DNA from: Symbiodinium natans
Lineage: Eukaryota > Sar > Dinophyceae > Suessiales > Symbiodiniaceae
Reading direction: 5' to 3'
Length of the DNA: 64,000 bases
Assembly (NCBI GenBank): GCA_905221605.1
Contig: CAJNDS010002074.1
Coordinates: 532,291 to 596,290 of the forward strand
The notes under the pieces were generated by a model that saw only the letters and a program-made list of their open reading frames with translations, was not told where the DNA came from and did no database searches. Positions within the stretch are counted from its first letter, which is position 1; every line of letters starts with the position of its first letter. The position numbers were made by a program, and so were the translations under genes. Positions 42,801-53,791 of this stretch are shown here, piece after piece.

Positions 42801-45800
42801 GGTGTGCAGGTGTGCAGGTGTGCAGGTGTGCAGGTGTGTAGGTGTGAAGGTGTGTAGGTGTGTAGGTGTGCAGGTTTGTAGGTGTGTAGGTGTGCAGGTG
42901 TGTTTGTTTGTGTGTGTGTGTGTGTGTGTGTTTGTGTTTGTGTAGGTCTGTGTGTGTGTGTGTGTGTGTCTTTTTTTGATGGTTTGGGAGTAGGGGGTTC
43001 GGATTTGGGGTGGGGGGTGGGGGGGGGCACAATTGCTTCATACGCTTTGCTCCAGGTAATGCCAGTGCTGCTGAATGGCATGCAGGCCCGGTGCATTCTG
43101 CTCTCTTAGTTGCTGGCAGCTTCGGCCATCAAAATTAGCGGTGCACGAACCCTCAGCCCTAAACCCTAAAAATGACTCTTGAAATATCATGAGTCCTGAG
43201 TGGTGAGGACAAACGATGGAAAACCAAAGCTGGTTGCATCGACGTGCTGCTACCATGCCTGCTGCAGATGTTTGCATGGCCCTGAGAGTGAACTGAGGGA
43301 ACATTACAAGTGATCCCATATAGAATCCAGGCCCTCATACCTCACAGGGGTTGAGGGCCTAGGGTTTACACACAAGCATCATGGGATTCCTGTGGCTCTC
43401 CAGTTGCACCTCTTTTTGATTTGTGCTAAGCTTGAGATGCCACAAGCTCGGAGCCTCTCACGGCGGCATGAGACTTTGTGAGTCTTTCGACGTCTGCCAA
43501 GGATGCGACCCCTGGGCGCCTGGCTGAGTCGAGGGGTTTAGGGTTTAGGGTTTAGGGTTTAGGATTAGGGTTTAGAGTCTCTTCGCTTCTGCTGTCAGGC
43601 TGGCGCATGCACATGTCGCCTGCGCAGCTCGCAACCCTTACACCCCAGATTCATCTGCCTGACGTTTGGCGGTTGAGTTCATTGTGACACTAAACCCTAA
43701 ACCCTAAACCCTAAGCCCTAAACCCTAAACCCTAGACCCTAGACCCTAAACCCTAAACCCTAAACCCTCAACTCGATAGCTGGTGCCCAGGCAGCTGGCT
43801 GAGTGCCTGCCGCAGATTCTCACTCGCTTGGCGGAGGCTGCCCTGGAGGCACCAGCTCTCCTGCACGTTGTAAGTAGGCTTGTAAATCAGGGTTTAGGGT
43901 TTAGGGTTTAGGGTTTAGGGTTTAGGGTTTAGGGTTTAGGGGCTTAAGAACTTCAACCACGTTCTTTGAGCTCTAAGCCCAACTACCTGTACCCAACATA
44001 CAAACACTCTCCGAGACTTCAGCCCTAAATATTAAGGCCTTTTAGAAGAATCCCTCCCCCGCGCAACCCAACCCAAACCCTAAACCCAAGTGAGGAAGGA
44101 ACCTCGGAAACCGAAGGTTAGAGCCGAAATCCGCACTGCCACAGGGGTCCCGGCCTCATGGGTTGAGGGTTATTGGGGCTCTCATACCAGAAACAATGGG
44201 CGCGCTTTGGGAGTCAATTTGGCCGGTGAAGCGACAGAGCCTTTAGGGTTTAGGATTCAGGGTTTAGGGTTTAGGGTTTAGCAAGTGGCGCTGAGCTGAG
44301 GCAGTGCTGCGCGAGATCGGCAAGCTAGTCGCAAGCCCTGAGATCAAGAAGCTGTCTCAGGAGCGGAGACCCCGCCCTGCTTGGTGGATACGGTTTAGGG
44401 TTTAGGGTTTAGGGTTTGGGGTTTAGGGTTTAGGGTTGAGGGTTTAGGGTTGAGGGTTTAGAGTTTAGGGTTTGGGGTTTAGGGTTTAGGGTCTCGCCAC
44501 CCCCCCCCCCCCCCCAAAGGCCGCAAGAGATGCCCTACATGGTGGTAGGTGGTTCTATCAAGAGGGCCCTCTCAGGGGCCCCTAAATTTTAAGCCCTTGT
44601 TCGTTTAGGGTTTAGGGTTTAGGGTTTAAGGTTTAGGGTTTAGGGTTTAGGGTTTAGGGTAAGAACCCTTAATTCGATGTAGAAACCCCTGGGCATGAGT
44701 AATCGGCCCTAAACCCTCAACCTCTAACCCCTGAACCCAAAACCCTAAGCCCAAAAGCCCTAAACCCTAAACCCTAAACCCTAAACCCCGAACCCCCTAA
44801 ACCCCTTTAGTCTTCTTGCTGGGTTCCGAAGGATCTGGTCACCGCCTTGGCGGAACCAACGAATCAAAAGCACACCCAGGCGCTGGCACAGGGACTTGTA
44901 TTTGCAAGGGGCCCTTACCCCCTTAAACCCTTAAACCTTCAAGACCTCAAATCCTTAAACCTCTAAACCCTCACGACCTTAAACCCTTAATCCCCTAAAC
45001 CCTAAACCCTAAACCTGAACCCTAAACCCTAAACCTTAAAACCCTAACCCAACACATGAACACATTTGGGGGTTTGGTGCTGTGAGGGCCCAGGCCACCC
45101 AAAGAGGCGGTTTAGGGTTCAGGGTTTAGGGTTAGGGTTTAGGGCTTAGGGCTTAGGGCTTTAGGGTTCCGGGTTCAGGGTTCAGGGTTTAGGGTGTAGG
45201 GTTTAGGGTTTCAGGGTTTAGGGTTTAGGGTTTATAGGGTTTATGCGAGAGAGCATTGCGGATTGGGGACAAGCTTTGTGGCGACGTGCTGCGCTTGAAA
45301 GTTGCACTCATCCGTGGCAGGATGTGCTTGCGAGGATGGGCAATCAGACGTTTATGTCTCTGATTGATGCCGTCGGGAGCTCGGTGGACCCGCTCGCAAG
45401 CACCATGATTCACTGTCAGCGCATCTAAACCCTAAACCCTAAACCCTAAACCAAAACCCTAAACCCTAAACCCTAAACCCTAAACCCTAAACCCTAAACC
45501 CTAAACCCTAAACCCTAAACCCTAAACCCTAACCATAAACCCTAAACCCTAAACCCTAAACCCTAAACCCTAAACCCTAAACCCTAAACCCTAAACCCTA
45601 AACCCTAAACCCTAAACCCTAAACCCTAACCCTGCGATGCGAGCCCCGACAGATTTTTCCAGGCATCCCTCTCTCTTCTGATGCCCATCGTCGTACGGGG
45701 GCTCAGGCTCGGGTTAGGGTTTAGGGTTTGGGGTTTGGGGTTTAGGGTTTAGGGTTTAGGGTATGGGTGCGAAGCGTTTGCTTTAGGCGCGTTCCACAAG

Positions 45801-48800
45801 GTTATGTGCGAAGAGTCCGAGAGCCAGGTCGCGTTTCTATCCGAATGGCAAAGAGCTGCATGCACGGTGCATCCACCAGTGCGGCAGAGTTGGAAGATTC
45901 ATGAACCCAGCCCTGAAACCCAAGATGATCAAGTTTCGTTCCGTTCCGTTCCGGCGTTCCGTTCCGGCATGTTCCGGCCTCCGGGTTTGGCAAATGGCCC
46001 CCCACCTCCAAGAATGGAAACCCAACCCTTCGGCTGTTGGGAACAAGTACTCACCAGTAGCCACGAGAGACGACATGTGTTGCAGCAGCATTGCCAGGGA
46101 ACGAGAGCCTGCCAGTAAGAAGTGGTCTGCGCAGATCTTCGGCCAGTTCCTCAGATCTCATGTAGTGGACAAGGCCAGAATTATCTGTCGGCACGCATTC
46201 GCTGTTGCCTTAGCCCCACATGTTCCGCTCCCATGCCTGCACTGCTGTCAGGATCGACATCGCAGCTGGTCCAGAATGCGGTCAGCTTAGTCAAAAGCAA
46301 CCCTAAACCCTGAACCCTAAACCCTAAACCCTAAACCCTATTTCGAGCTTCCAGGCTCCCGAGGCTTGTTTTATGGACACCTGTGTCTTGAATTTTCGAT
46401 GTGCGCTGGCAGATGTCTGTTCCGGTTTCCGGTGTTTTCAAACGGCTGCTTGGCTCCTTGGCAATGGTAAGCCCTGCTTCTAAAGTCTTGGAAACCGCGA
46501 ACTTGTTTACCCTTAGCCCTCAAGAGTGCTATATGAACTCTTGTCAACAGCCATAACAGAATAAATATGCCCAGGTCGATTTCATGAAGCCGTATTTGCC
46601 AATGGTCGCCCTTTCCTCAGCTTGCTGACGCTGAATGAGTCATGTGACGTATGCCCACTTCTTGGAATCTGCCCGCCGCAAAGCTGAGAAACAGCCTGAA
46701 CCTTGGCTATGGCAAAACCCAACCCGTAATCCCCAACGAGGGAGTGCATCCCGAGCTCATCAGGGTTTGTGTCTAAACCCTAAACCCTAAACCCTAAACT
46801 CTAAACCCTAAACCCTAAACCCTAAACCCTAAACCCTAAACCCTAAACCCTAAACCCTAAACCCTAAACCCTAAACCCTAAACCCTAAACCCTAAACCCT
46901 AAACCCTAAACCCTAAACCCTAAACCCTAAACCCTAAACCCTAAACCCTAAACCCTAAACCCTAAACCGAAACCCTAAACTCTAAACCCTAAATTTAAGA
47001 GCCTCCGGCTCAAGCCGCCGACCCCGCAGGAGAACAAGTTTAAGGTTTGGGGTTTGGTGGATTGGGTTTGCGGTTCGGGTCTGGGTGGGGGGTTGGGGGG
47101 GGGCGTGGGGGGGGGGGGACCGGTCCTTTGCATGGGGGGAGGGGGGTGGGGGGGGGGGGGGGGTGGGGAGTGGGGGGGGGGTCAGGGGGGGGGGGGGGGG
47201 GGGGCGTGGGGGGGGGTAGGGGGGGGGGGGAGGGAGGGGGGTTTTTTCCAAAAGAGTTACGTGGCCTTGTTTTTTCCTCCACAGAAAAGCTGCCGGGGTA
47301 CCCCCTACCCCCCCCCCCCGTTGTGGGAGGGAAAGAGGGAGGTTTTCACCTCCAGAAACCCATCCAACACACCGCCAGGGTCGGCGGACCCTAAACCCTC
47401 AACCCTAAACCCTAAACCCTCACCCTTCCAACATATCCGGGATCGAACTCTGTGCCCTGAGGCGCCCATGTTGGAGCAGGCCCTGTTCGACCCCGTTTCC
47501 GAGGTGCCCGCATCAAGTTCTTGGTTCAGCTTTTAGAAGTAGCGTTGGGGTTTAGGGTTTAGGGTTTAGGGTTTAGGGTTTAGGGTTTAGGGTTTAGGGT
47601 TTAGGGTTTAGGGTTTAGGGTTTAGGGTTTAGGGTTTAGGGTTTAGGGTTTAGGGTTTAGGGTTTAGGGTTTGTTTAGGGTTTAATTAGGGTTTAGGGTT
47701 TAGGGTTTAATTAGGGTTTAGGGTTTAGGGCCCCAAAAGTGGGGCATTGTTGAAAGCCATGTTGCATTTTTAGGAACTCTGCGAACGTGATTGTTTTTTA
47801 TGGAACCCAGCAAGGTGCTCGAATGGTAAGGTTATTGGGCCACCAAGCCTTGGGACCAAATGAAGCCTCAACCGGTCTATGGTTCGTATACCTTAATAGG
47901 AGTTATGGTAGTACAGGGTATATATATATATTTATTTATTTGTTTTTAGTCATTTGGTCCCCAAGGAGTCGGTCCGAAGCCCACAAATGGTAAACCCGAA
48001 GCCCCTCTCCACTGATGCCTCGCCCCCCTCGCAACCAATCCTGGAAGTTGTGGGCATCAGGTTTTCGGATTAGGGTTTAGGGTTTAGGATTTAGGGATTA
48101 GGGTTTGGGGTTTACATAGCAAACCCAAAGTCCTACTATTTTCCTACAGTTTCGTACCCCTTAGTTAGTAGGTACAACCCATACAGCTGTAGATAAAGAG
48201 GGTCCCAGGGTTAGAAGGGCTTTCCTCCTACACCCTAAACCCTAAACCCTAAACCCTAAATCCTAAACTCTAAACCCTAAACCCTAAACCTCAAACCCCA
48301 AACCCCTCCATCTTCTGAGCAGGTCAAGCGTGAAGCGGCCAAGACCTTCGGAGTCATGGAGCAGGCATTCATGGGTTTAGGGTTTAGGGTTTAGGGTTTA
48401 GGGTTTAGGGTTTAGGGTTTAGGGTTTAGGGTTTAGGGTGTAGAGAGCTTGCGAATTATAGGGGCCTGAAGTATCCTTTGAAGGGTTAAAAAGCAATGGC
48501 AACAACTTTGGGACTCAGGTACCTGATGCAATGCTTTAAAGTTAAGGGTTATGTATAGGGTACCTTAAATCATCCTTTACAGGGTTGTATAGGGTACCTG
48601 TAAGTCCCAAATCGTGAGTTTCGGCTGAGCTGCCTTCGGGTCTTGGGGGCCTCAGGGACGACAGGGCCCGCTATGATTCCCAGAAAGGTTTAGGGTTGCG
48701 AGTTTAAGCTTCGTGGTTTAGGTTTGTTTGGGGTTTAGGGGATTTAGGGGCTTAGGGTCGGAGAATTCTCAATCCACAGATCCCGTTGTTTTTTTGTGTA

Positions 48801-51210
48801 GTAGAGCATGTAGAGGTTTCAGCTTCTATCACGTGAATCACTGACCTGCGCCATGGTTGTTCTCATGCGTAGGAGGTTCAATCCGGGACGCTTGAAATTC
48901 GGTTCGGCTCAGGGCCTGGAGGGTTTAGGTGGTATCTGCTGCAAAGGGGAAGAGGGATGGGATACGAAGGGGTCAGTGGAAGGAGGAGAGAGGAGATACG
49001 TGCGCACACTTGTGGGGTTGCTTGAGGCTTAAGCCTGTACCTAAATCCCCAAAAGCATCCCACACAATCATCTGTAGCCCCAACAATGCAGTAGGGTACT
49101 TTTTCAAAGGTGTGGCATTTGTGTTCGGCTCTTCTTGGTGGGGAGTGCCCTAAGCCCGAAGCCCTAAGCCCTTAAGCCTCCTTACCCCTACCCCCCCCCC
49201 CCCCAACAAAAAAATAAGCCCTTAAGCCTCCTTACCCCTACCCCCCCCCCCCCCAACAAAAAAAAAACAAGGTACAGACATGATAAGTCACAAAAAAAAA
49301 ATCCATAATATGCTGAAGCATCTATCATAGACATTATATAAATATACATATATATAGGATCTAAATGTATACATATTGAATTATGGTGGGACACTCTCCT
49401 TCACTCTCTCACTCAACTACTACTCTCTCTCTCTTCACACTCTCTACACTTCTTCCCTCTCACTCTCACTAACTTCTCTCCCACACCTCTGACTCTCACT
49501 CACTCTCCTAACAACTCTCTCTCCCCCCACCCCCCTTACCTCCGTTCATCGCATCTCGGTAGGGTGAGGATGTGTGTGTGTGAGCATATATATATGTATA
49601 TAATATGTATTTAATCTATCAAATAGACCCCCTACGGCTTAGGCCCCACCCCCCCCCACCCCCCCCCCCCCACCCACCCCCCCCACCCCCCCCCCCCCCC
49701 CACCCCCCCCCCCACCCCCCCCCACCCCCCCCCCACCCCCCCCCCCACCCCTCACGCGAAAGCGCCGCTTCTGCATCAACCCTGAAACCCTAGACCCGCA
49801 ACCCTGCCTCCCCGCAAAAACCGGCCCCCCTGCCCCGTAGCTTACATCCGACCATATAGTACTGCCCCCCGCTATCTACCTACTTTGGCTTTTAACTTCG
49901 GTTTAGACGGTCCAGAGGGGGTGTCTGTAAATTTGCCGTTTAGATTCTTGCAAAAGTTCTGGTTCTGGAAGGTAGCTTTTATAAACTTAGATCACTAATA
50001 TCGGGTCACGCTTGAAACTTCTTTGTTTTCCTTGTTTTGTGGGAATAACAAGGTGCAGCCCTATTTTGGGGGTATAGAAGATGTAAGAATATATGTATAT
50101 GTATATATATATATATAATAGTAGTATAATCTGTTGGAGGTCATGATTCTGATAAGTCAAAGAATGGAATGCGGGCCTAAACCCAGAACTGCTTTATGAC
50201 CTTATCATTAGTTAAAGCAGTACAATACCTGGGCTCCAAATACGTTACTTTTCTAAACCCATGTTGGCATAGGTTTTTTGACTCCATTACGGGGCTGCAG
50301 GGCTTCCCCCTCACAGTTTTGGTCCTTTCCTTTGTTTCGTAGTTTCTTTGCCGGTTTGGTGGTTCGCTGGGTAGGGCAGCCCTCAAAATCGCCCTCAAAA
50401 TCTTTGGGGCTCAAGGCGTCAGACGCGAGTATGGGAAGGCCCCTGGTTTTGGGGTTTAGGGTTTAGGGTTTAGGGTTTAGGGTTTAGGGTTTAGGGTTTA
50501 GGGTTTAGGGTTTTTGGGGGACAGGAAGCGAGGCAGGTCCGCAGCGAGTCATCGAACCCGCAGACTCCTAAACAAGTGGCATCCCGTTTTCACTCACTTC
50601 GGTTCCTCAATCTTGTTCTCGATGCATGACTCCAACCCCTTTTAAAGAGGTTGAAGTTGGCACCCTATACTAACAGTCATGAACAGGGGCTATCATGGTC
50701 CCCATTACGGACTGTTAGTATAAGTGGGAACATCCCAAGACTGAAGATTGAGCGCCGTGGACTCATCTTGGTTCACATCTAGTTTGCATCGAAGACTAAG
50801 CACGTCGTGCTAGAACGCGCGATGCACCGTATCCACTAAAACATGTGCAGTTGCGCAGTATACAGAAAGTATAGTTGCTGTAGCCGTTGCGTGTTGTCTG
50901 CGCAGCAGCGTTGACCGTATGAGCAATAGACCTGTCGTGAGTCCGTATGCCTACACAATGTACAGTGTTGAGTGCTGGCTGCTTCTCTTTTGGATGCCCA
51001 AACCCTCAAACCCGAACTCCCGTGGGCCCTAACCCTCCAGTCTTCAATGGTGTAGAGGGTGCGGCTCGGGTTTAGGGCCTTGGCTTTGGGGTTTATTAAA
51101 GCCCAAGCCTTCAACCTTGAAAGACCACTAATCCCTCAGGTTTTGCCTCAATACTCGCAGCAGAAGTTGCAGCCTTGGCTCTTCGGAAAGTTGCGGGCAG
51201 GCCGGTGCCC
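36845..51210 (+). CDS. GCN1-like HEAT-repeat protein, many micro-exons (partial)
   Basis: Likely a ribosome-associated regulator of the GCN1/eEF3-type HEAT superfamily. Linker exons, Lys/Ala/Glu-rich: about 36847-36903 (APKPAAAKAKAPSAG), 36990-37049 (QTQAKIAASELKSAEKH), 37207-37272, about 37343-37420 (YREDKKKFIKMWDHKIDD), 38226-38296 (LKKLQTDELYLKVKEDSR), 38688-38726. HEAT exons: 41420-41502, 43791-43869 (LAECLPQILTRLAEAAL), 44301-44360 (LREIGKLVASPEIKKLSQ), 44832-44885 (DLVTALAEPTNQKHTQAL), 45321-45395 (NQTFMSLIDAV), 46413-46466, 46575-46607 (VDFMKPYLPMV), 47462-47503 (MLEQALFDPVSE), 48323-48367 (VKREAAKTFGVMEQ), 51140-about 51196 (LQPWLFGKLR). The order matches GCN1's central region as I remember it: ...NPEI..., DPN..HT, TF...IDA, PYL..., DP..EVR, PWLF. 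Most junctions are phase 0 with GT, GC or GA donors. The start, end and further exons are not defined. A general HEAT protein remains possible. Confidence 0.58.
37505..37678. mobile_element. MITE/introner-like element, family E copy 1
   Basis: GTTCATGGGTACTTGCAACC and GGTTGTAAGTACTCATGAAC form the ends, inverted with two mismatches. Inside, ACTGTACxxATACGCCCC and CTAAGTCCCTTAAGT occur twice. It lies just 3' of a GCN1-linker exon. Related to 62543-62682. Confidence 0.8.
37774..37852 (-). mobile_element. tRNA-derived SINE-like element
   Basis: Reading the minus strand, CGACTTAGTGGGCTAATGC (37821-37839) resembles a pol III A box, and GGTTCGAGCCC (about 37790-37800) fits the B box GGTTCGANTCC at a tRNA-like spacing. 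No acceptor stem can be closed, and a TG/CA-rich tail follows, so a SINE head rather than a functional tRNA is favoured. Confidence 0.55.
37848..37948. repeat. CCCTAAA array with CCCCAAA core
   Basis: About six consecutive CCCCAAA units sit inside CCCTAAA units. Confidence 0.93.
38335..38412. mobile_element. Family F element copy 1
   Basis: Contains AAAGGGACCCTGAGGGAATA, CCATTACAGTAATTGTTCCG and CCCCTATATTAGG. The same order occurs at 39655-39757 and 41936-42043. Confidence 0.7.
38732..39030. repeat. Longest pure (CCCTAAA)n array, about 300 bp
   Basis: About 42 units with two one-base-deleted CCTAACCC irregularities. Confidence 0.96.
39360..39480. repeat. (CCCTAAA)n array
   Basis: Preceded by duplicated CCCTCAACCCAAAGCCCTGC units at about 39330-39385. 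Confidence 0.94.
39655..39757. mobile_element. Family F element copy 2
   Basis: AGGGCTGAATAATTAGAATA at the left, AAAGGGACCCTAAGGGAATA in the middle, TTATCCCGACACCCTA at the right. Confidence 0.7.
40088..40250. repeat. (TTTAGGG)n array with TTTACGG and GTGTAGGG variants
   Basis: G-strand array following a possible exon at about 40027-40082 containing EAQAAAPKSDKPTAALIS, which would suit the GCN1-like linker compositionally. Confidence 0.9.
40970..41181. mobile_element. Two adjoining family C elements
   Basis: The first part runs from TTTTTGCGAAAATAGGGGAC to AATTTCGGAAACCCCCC. The second runs from ACGGGGGTGTCAAAAATGGG to GGTACCCCTATTTTGGGACA, with a duplicated GGGTCCCTTTCAATTTAAGG-like block. 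They lie in opposite orientation back to back. Confidence 0.7.
41936..42043. mobile_element. Family F element copy 3
   Basis: ATAGGGGCCTTAATAACTAG at the left, AGAGGGACCACTAGGGAATA in the middle, TATTCCGACGCCTATATTA at the right. The ends are weak inverted repeats. Confidence 0.72.
42444..42900. repeat. GTGTAGGT/GTGCAGGT octanucleotide minisatellite
   Basis: About 57 tandem 8-bp units. GTGTAGGT, GTGCAGGT and rarer GTGAAGGT alternate in blocks that themselves repeat (a higher-order pattern). A (TG)n tract follows at 42900-42970. The Cys/Val-rich and Leu/His/Thr-rich frames over it are artefacts. Confidence 0.95.
44393..44660. repeat. Two (TTTAGGG)n arrays in a GCN1-like intron
   Basis: 44393-44495 and 44605-44660, separated by a poly-C run. 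The intron (44361-44831) ends with CCCTAAA at 44705-44800, so it runs G-strand to C-strand. Confidence 0.92.
45425..45630. repeat. (CCCTAAA)n array, about 205 bp
   Basis: About 29 units with one CCATAAA and a few shortened CCTAACC units. Confidence 0.96.
46773..46995. repeat. (CCCTAAA)n array, about 220 bp
   Basis: About 30 units inside the intron 46608-47461. Confidence 0.96.
47083..47240. repeat. Poly-G-rich tract
   Basis: Many G runs of 6-18 separated by single T, A or C. It lies in the same intron, after the CCCTAAA array. Confidence 0.9.
47547..47730. repeat. (TTTAGGG)n array with TTTAATTAGGG inserts
   Basis: About 24 units. TTTAATTAGGG interrupts twice. It lies at the 5' part of the intron after exon 47462-47503. 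Confidence 0.95.
47849..47965. mobile_element. Inverted-repeat element, family I
   Basis: CTTGGGACCAAATGA and TCATTTGGTCCCCAAG form its ends, with a TA-rich centre. Single copy in the window. Confidence 0.65.
48510..48607. mobile_element. Inverted-repeat element, family H
   Basis: GGGACTCAGGTACC and GGTACCTGTAAGTCCC at the ends. AGGGTACCTTAAATCATCC and AGGGTTGTATAGGGTACC form tandem inner blocks. Confidence 0.6.
49166..49267. repeat. Tandem duplication of about 50 bp
   Basis: CCCTTAAGCCTCCTTACCCC, a poly-C run and CAACAAAAAAA occur twice head to tail. Confidence 0.88.
49393..49530. repeat. CT/CACT-rich low-complexity tract
   Basis: Pyrimidine-rich CTCT, CACTCTC and CTTC words; no coding signal. 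Confidence 0.8.
49646..49752. repeat. Poly-C tract with periodic A
   Basis: Runs of 6-14 C separated by single A. Confidence 0.93.
50656..50737. mobile_element. MITE/introner-like element, family B copy 3
   Basis: CTATACTAACAGTC and GACTGTTAGTATAAG arms are inverted; TGGGAACATCCCA at the right. The most compact and symmetrical family B copy. Confidence 0.8.
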
Positions 51211-52479
51211 GATCCGGAAAGGCATAGGATTTGTGGTTTAGGAAGCTGACGAAAGTGAGGTGTAGGGCGTGAGGGAGTTTTGGCGCCAGGCCTATAGGGT
51301 GCAGAGGTTCAGGGTTTCGGGGTGATAAGGTTCGGGCTTGAACGTTGAGGATTTCAGGCTTGGAAAAAGTGAGGGCTGAAAGCGATTGAAGGCTCAAGGT
51401 GTTCGTTGTTCAGAATCCCCCAAGCTCTGAAGCCATTTTTTTTCAACAAAACATCTCCCGTTGAACGCGGACTGCGGCGGCAGTTAAAATTGAAGGGTTC
51501 GAGGATGGTCGCGGCATGAAGTGGCCCACAACTCACAAGGGGCCCCTGATGAGGAACCACTATGTAAGAGTTATGAAGCGCCGATGAAGCCTTCTCTGCC
51601 AGGAGAACAGGGTGAGCAGACCGGAACCCAGCTGGTGCTTTGAGGTTTGATATTTTCTTGTTCTGACTCCTTCCTTCCTACACAAACGGTGCCTGGCCAT
51701 CTACCTACTGCAGCAGCTTGAACTGGGTGACATAGAAAAGGTAGGTTTGCCTGGACTGTTGCTTACGCCGCTGATCGTCCTGTCACGTTGGCACCATCAT
51801 CACTGCAGCCACCTGTCCAGTATAGTCCAAGCAGGATGCATGGCAGCCGACATGTTATGAACATCGGAACATGCGTGTTCTATGCAGCCTAATTACTGCC
51901 GAGAAATGATCCCAGCTCATGGGCATGCTATAAAAAAAGTAACTCTGCGGTCCAAACGCCCACTGCGGTACCATGGCGTCGATGAAAGAGCAATGCCTGG
52001 GCTGGGCGCTGGCAGCAGCCAGGCATGTGGGGTTTGATTCACCAAGTGGCTTTTTCTGGGGGTCTCTAACATTGGGCCATCATGTCGACCAACAGCCCCA
52101 TGCCATGTTCAAGGACCCCAAAGCCCTAAGCCACCGAATTCCAGCCTTGGGGTGCATCAGGCATGGTGACAGCTGGTGGCTGCCGCTGGTGTTGCTGGCA
52201 GCCAGCGGCTGAGTGGTGGGGAGCTGGGAGCGGGGTCAGCAGTTTTGTTTAGGGCTCTGGGTGTAGGAGTTTAGGGTTTTGGGGTTTAGGGTTTAGGGGG
52301 TTTAGGGGGTTTAGGGGGTTTAGGGGGCTTAGGGGGCTTAGGGGGGGCTTAGGGGGTTTAGGGGGTTTAGGGGGTCTAGGGGGGTGTTGTGCGAAGGTCT
52401 GCACCGTGAATTCCATCACTGGCGGAGTGCTGACGTGGTCCGTCGGCATAATGCAGAGCCTCAGATGTGAATCAGTACC

Positions 52480-52720
52480 ACCCCAAACCCTAAACCCTAA
52501 ACCCTAAACCCCAAACCCCAAACCCTAAACCCTAAACCCTAAACCCTAAACCCTAAACCCTAAACCCTAAACCCTAAACCCTAAACCCTAAACCCTAAAC
52601 CCTAAACCCCTAAACCCTAAACCCTAAACCCCTAAACCCTAAATCCTAAGCCCTAAGCCCTAAGCCCTAAACCCTAAACCCTAATCCCTAGACCCTAGAC
52701 CCTAGACCCTAGACCCTTCG
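52480..52720. repeat. (CCCTAAA)n array with CCCTAGA end variants
   Basis: About 33 units. The last five are CCCTAGA. Confidence 0.95.
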
Positions 52721-53046
52721 GCTGGCACCTAAGCAACCCTAAGTAGACATGTCGTAGCGGAACGAAAGACGCGGCTTGTGTGAGATCCACTTGCTGAGGA
52801 TGCTGCTCTTCAACATCATTGTGACTTGCCAGATGACGCCCATCCATCACGTTGCTTCTCATGTTCCGTGACAGCTTGCTCTGCCTCTTCGCATAACCGG
52901 ATGAGCGTGAAACCCTGAACCCGCCTTGCACTGTCAGGTGATGTCTCGGCGGAAGACGTTCTTCATCGCCCCGCTCATGCTGAGTATTGGGTCTCTTTTG
53001 GCTGGCTACTTCTATGTGGAGATCATGATCCTCGGAGAAGAGTTGT

Positions 53047-53215
53047 TAGGGTTTAGGGTTTAGGGTTTAGGGTTTAGGGTTTAGGGTTTAGGGTTTAGGG
53101 TTTAGGGTTTAGGGTTTAGGGTTTAGGGTTTAGTAGGGTTGAGGTTTAGGGTTTAGGGTTTAATTAGGGTTTAGGGTTTAGGGTTTAGGGTTTAGGGTTT
53201 AGGGTTTAGGGTTTA
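53047..53215. repeat. (TTTAGGG)n array
   Basis: About 22 units with one TTTAATTAGGG unit like that at 47547-47730. Confidence 0.95.
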
Positions 53216-53439
53216 GTGGATGTATCCAGGCGGTGATTTTCAAATGAAGTTTGTTGGTGGTTGCCGGTCCACTCTGGCCTTTCAGCTGATAGGGCTAAGC
53301 TACGAAGAATATTGAATCTGAGCACTGGCATGAATCACATGCACGCCAATGAATGTGTGTTGCCTTCTCTTGAACCGGAGAAATCACCAAATAAAGCTTC
53401 TGTAGAATTCGTGGAGCAGCAACGTTGATGCATGCATGC

Positions 53440-53515
53440 ATGCGTACCTATGTATACATATGATTACGTACATGTGTATATACATGTATACATATATACA
53501 TGGAGGCATCTACAT
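53440..53515. repeat. TA-rich palindromic tract
   Basis: GCATGCATGCATGC, then GTATACATATG and TACATGTATACATATATACA, heavily self-complementary. Confidence 0.75.
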
Positions 53516-53699
53516 AGATGCACCTAAATAGAGAGTTTGCATGCAGATATTCAGATGGTTTGGAAACCGCCTTGAACAAGTACTCGCCCAATGTGTTTTG
53601 GTATTATGCCCTTGGCCCTGAACACCCTGCCCTAGTCCACTCGACCCCTAGGAAGTGGCTTCAAGGGAGGGTTACAGGTACCCTAAGCATGGCTATCCT

Positions 53700-53791
53700 A
53701 AGATGTTCCCCCTTATACTAACAGTCCTTAATTGGGATCATAGTACCCCCTCTTTTCATCCCAGGACTGTTTTTTAGGGGGAGCATCCCAA
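53700..53791. mobile_element. MITE/introner-like element, family B copy 4
   Basis: GATGTTCCCCCTTATACTAA at the left and AGGGGGAGCATCCCA at the right; CAGTCC/GGACTG inner arms. Confidence 0.78.

Noticed and set aside
42444-42900. Possible CRISPR-like array
   Set aside because: Units are 8 bp with no spacers; a minisatellite in a eukaryotic context.
42338-43096. Long minus-strand frame of Leu-His-Thr repeats
   Set aside because: Artefact of the octamer minisatellite, which keeps several frames open.
48850-48895. tRNA B-box-like GGTTCAATCC
   Set aside because: No A box at the right spacing and no cloverleaf.
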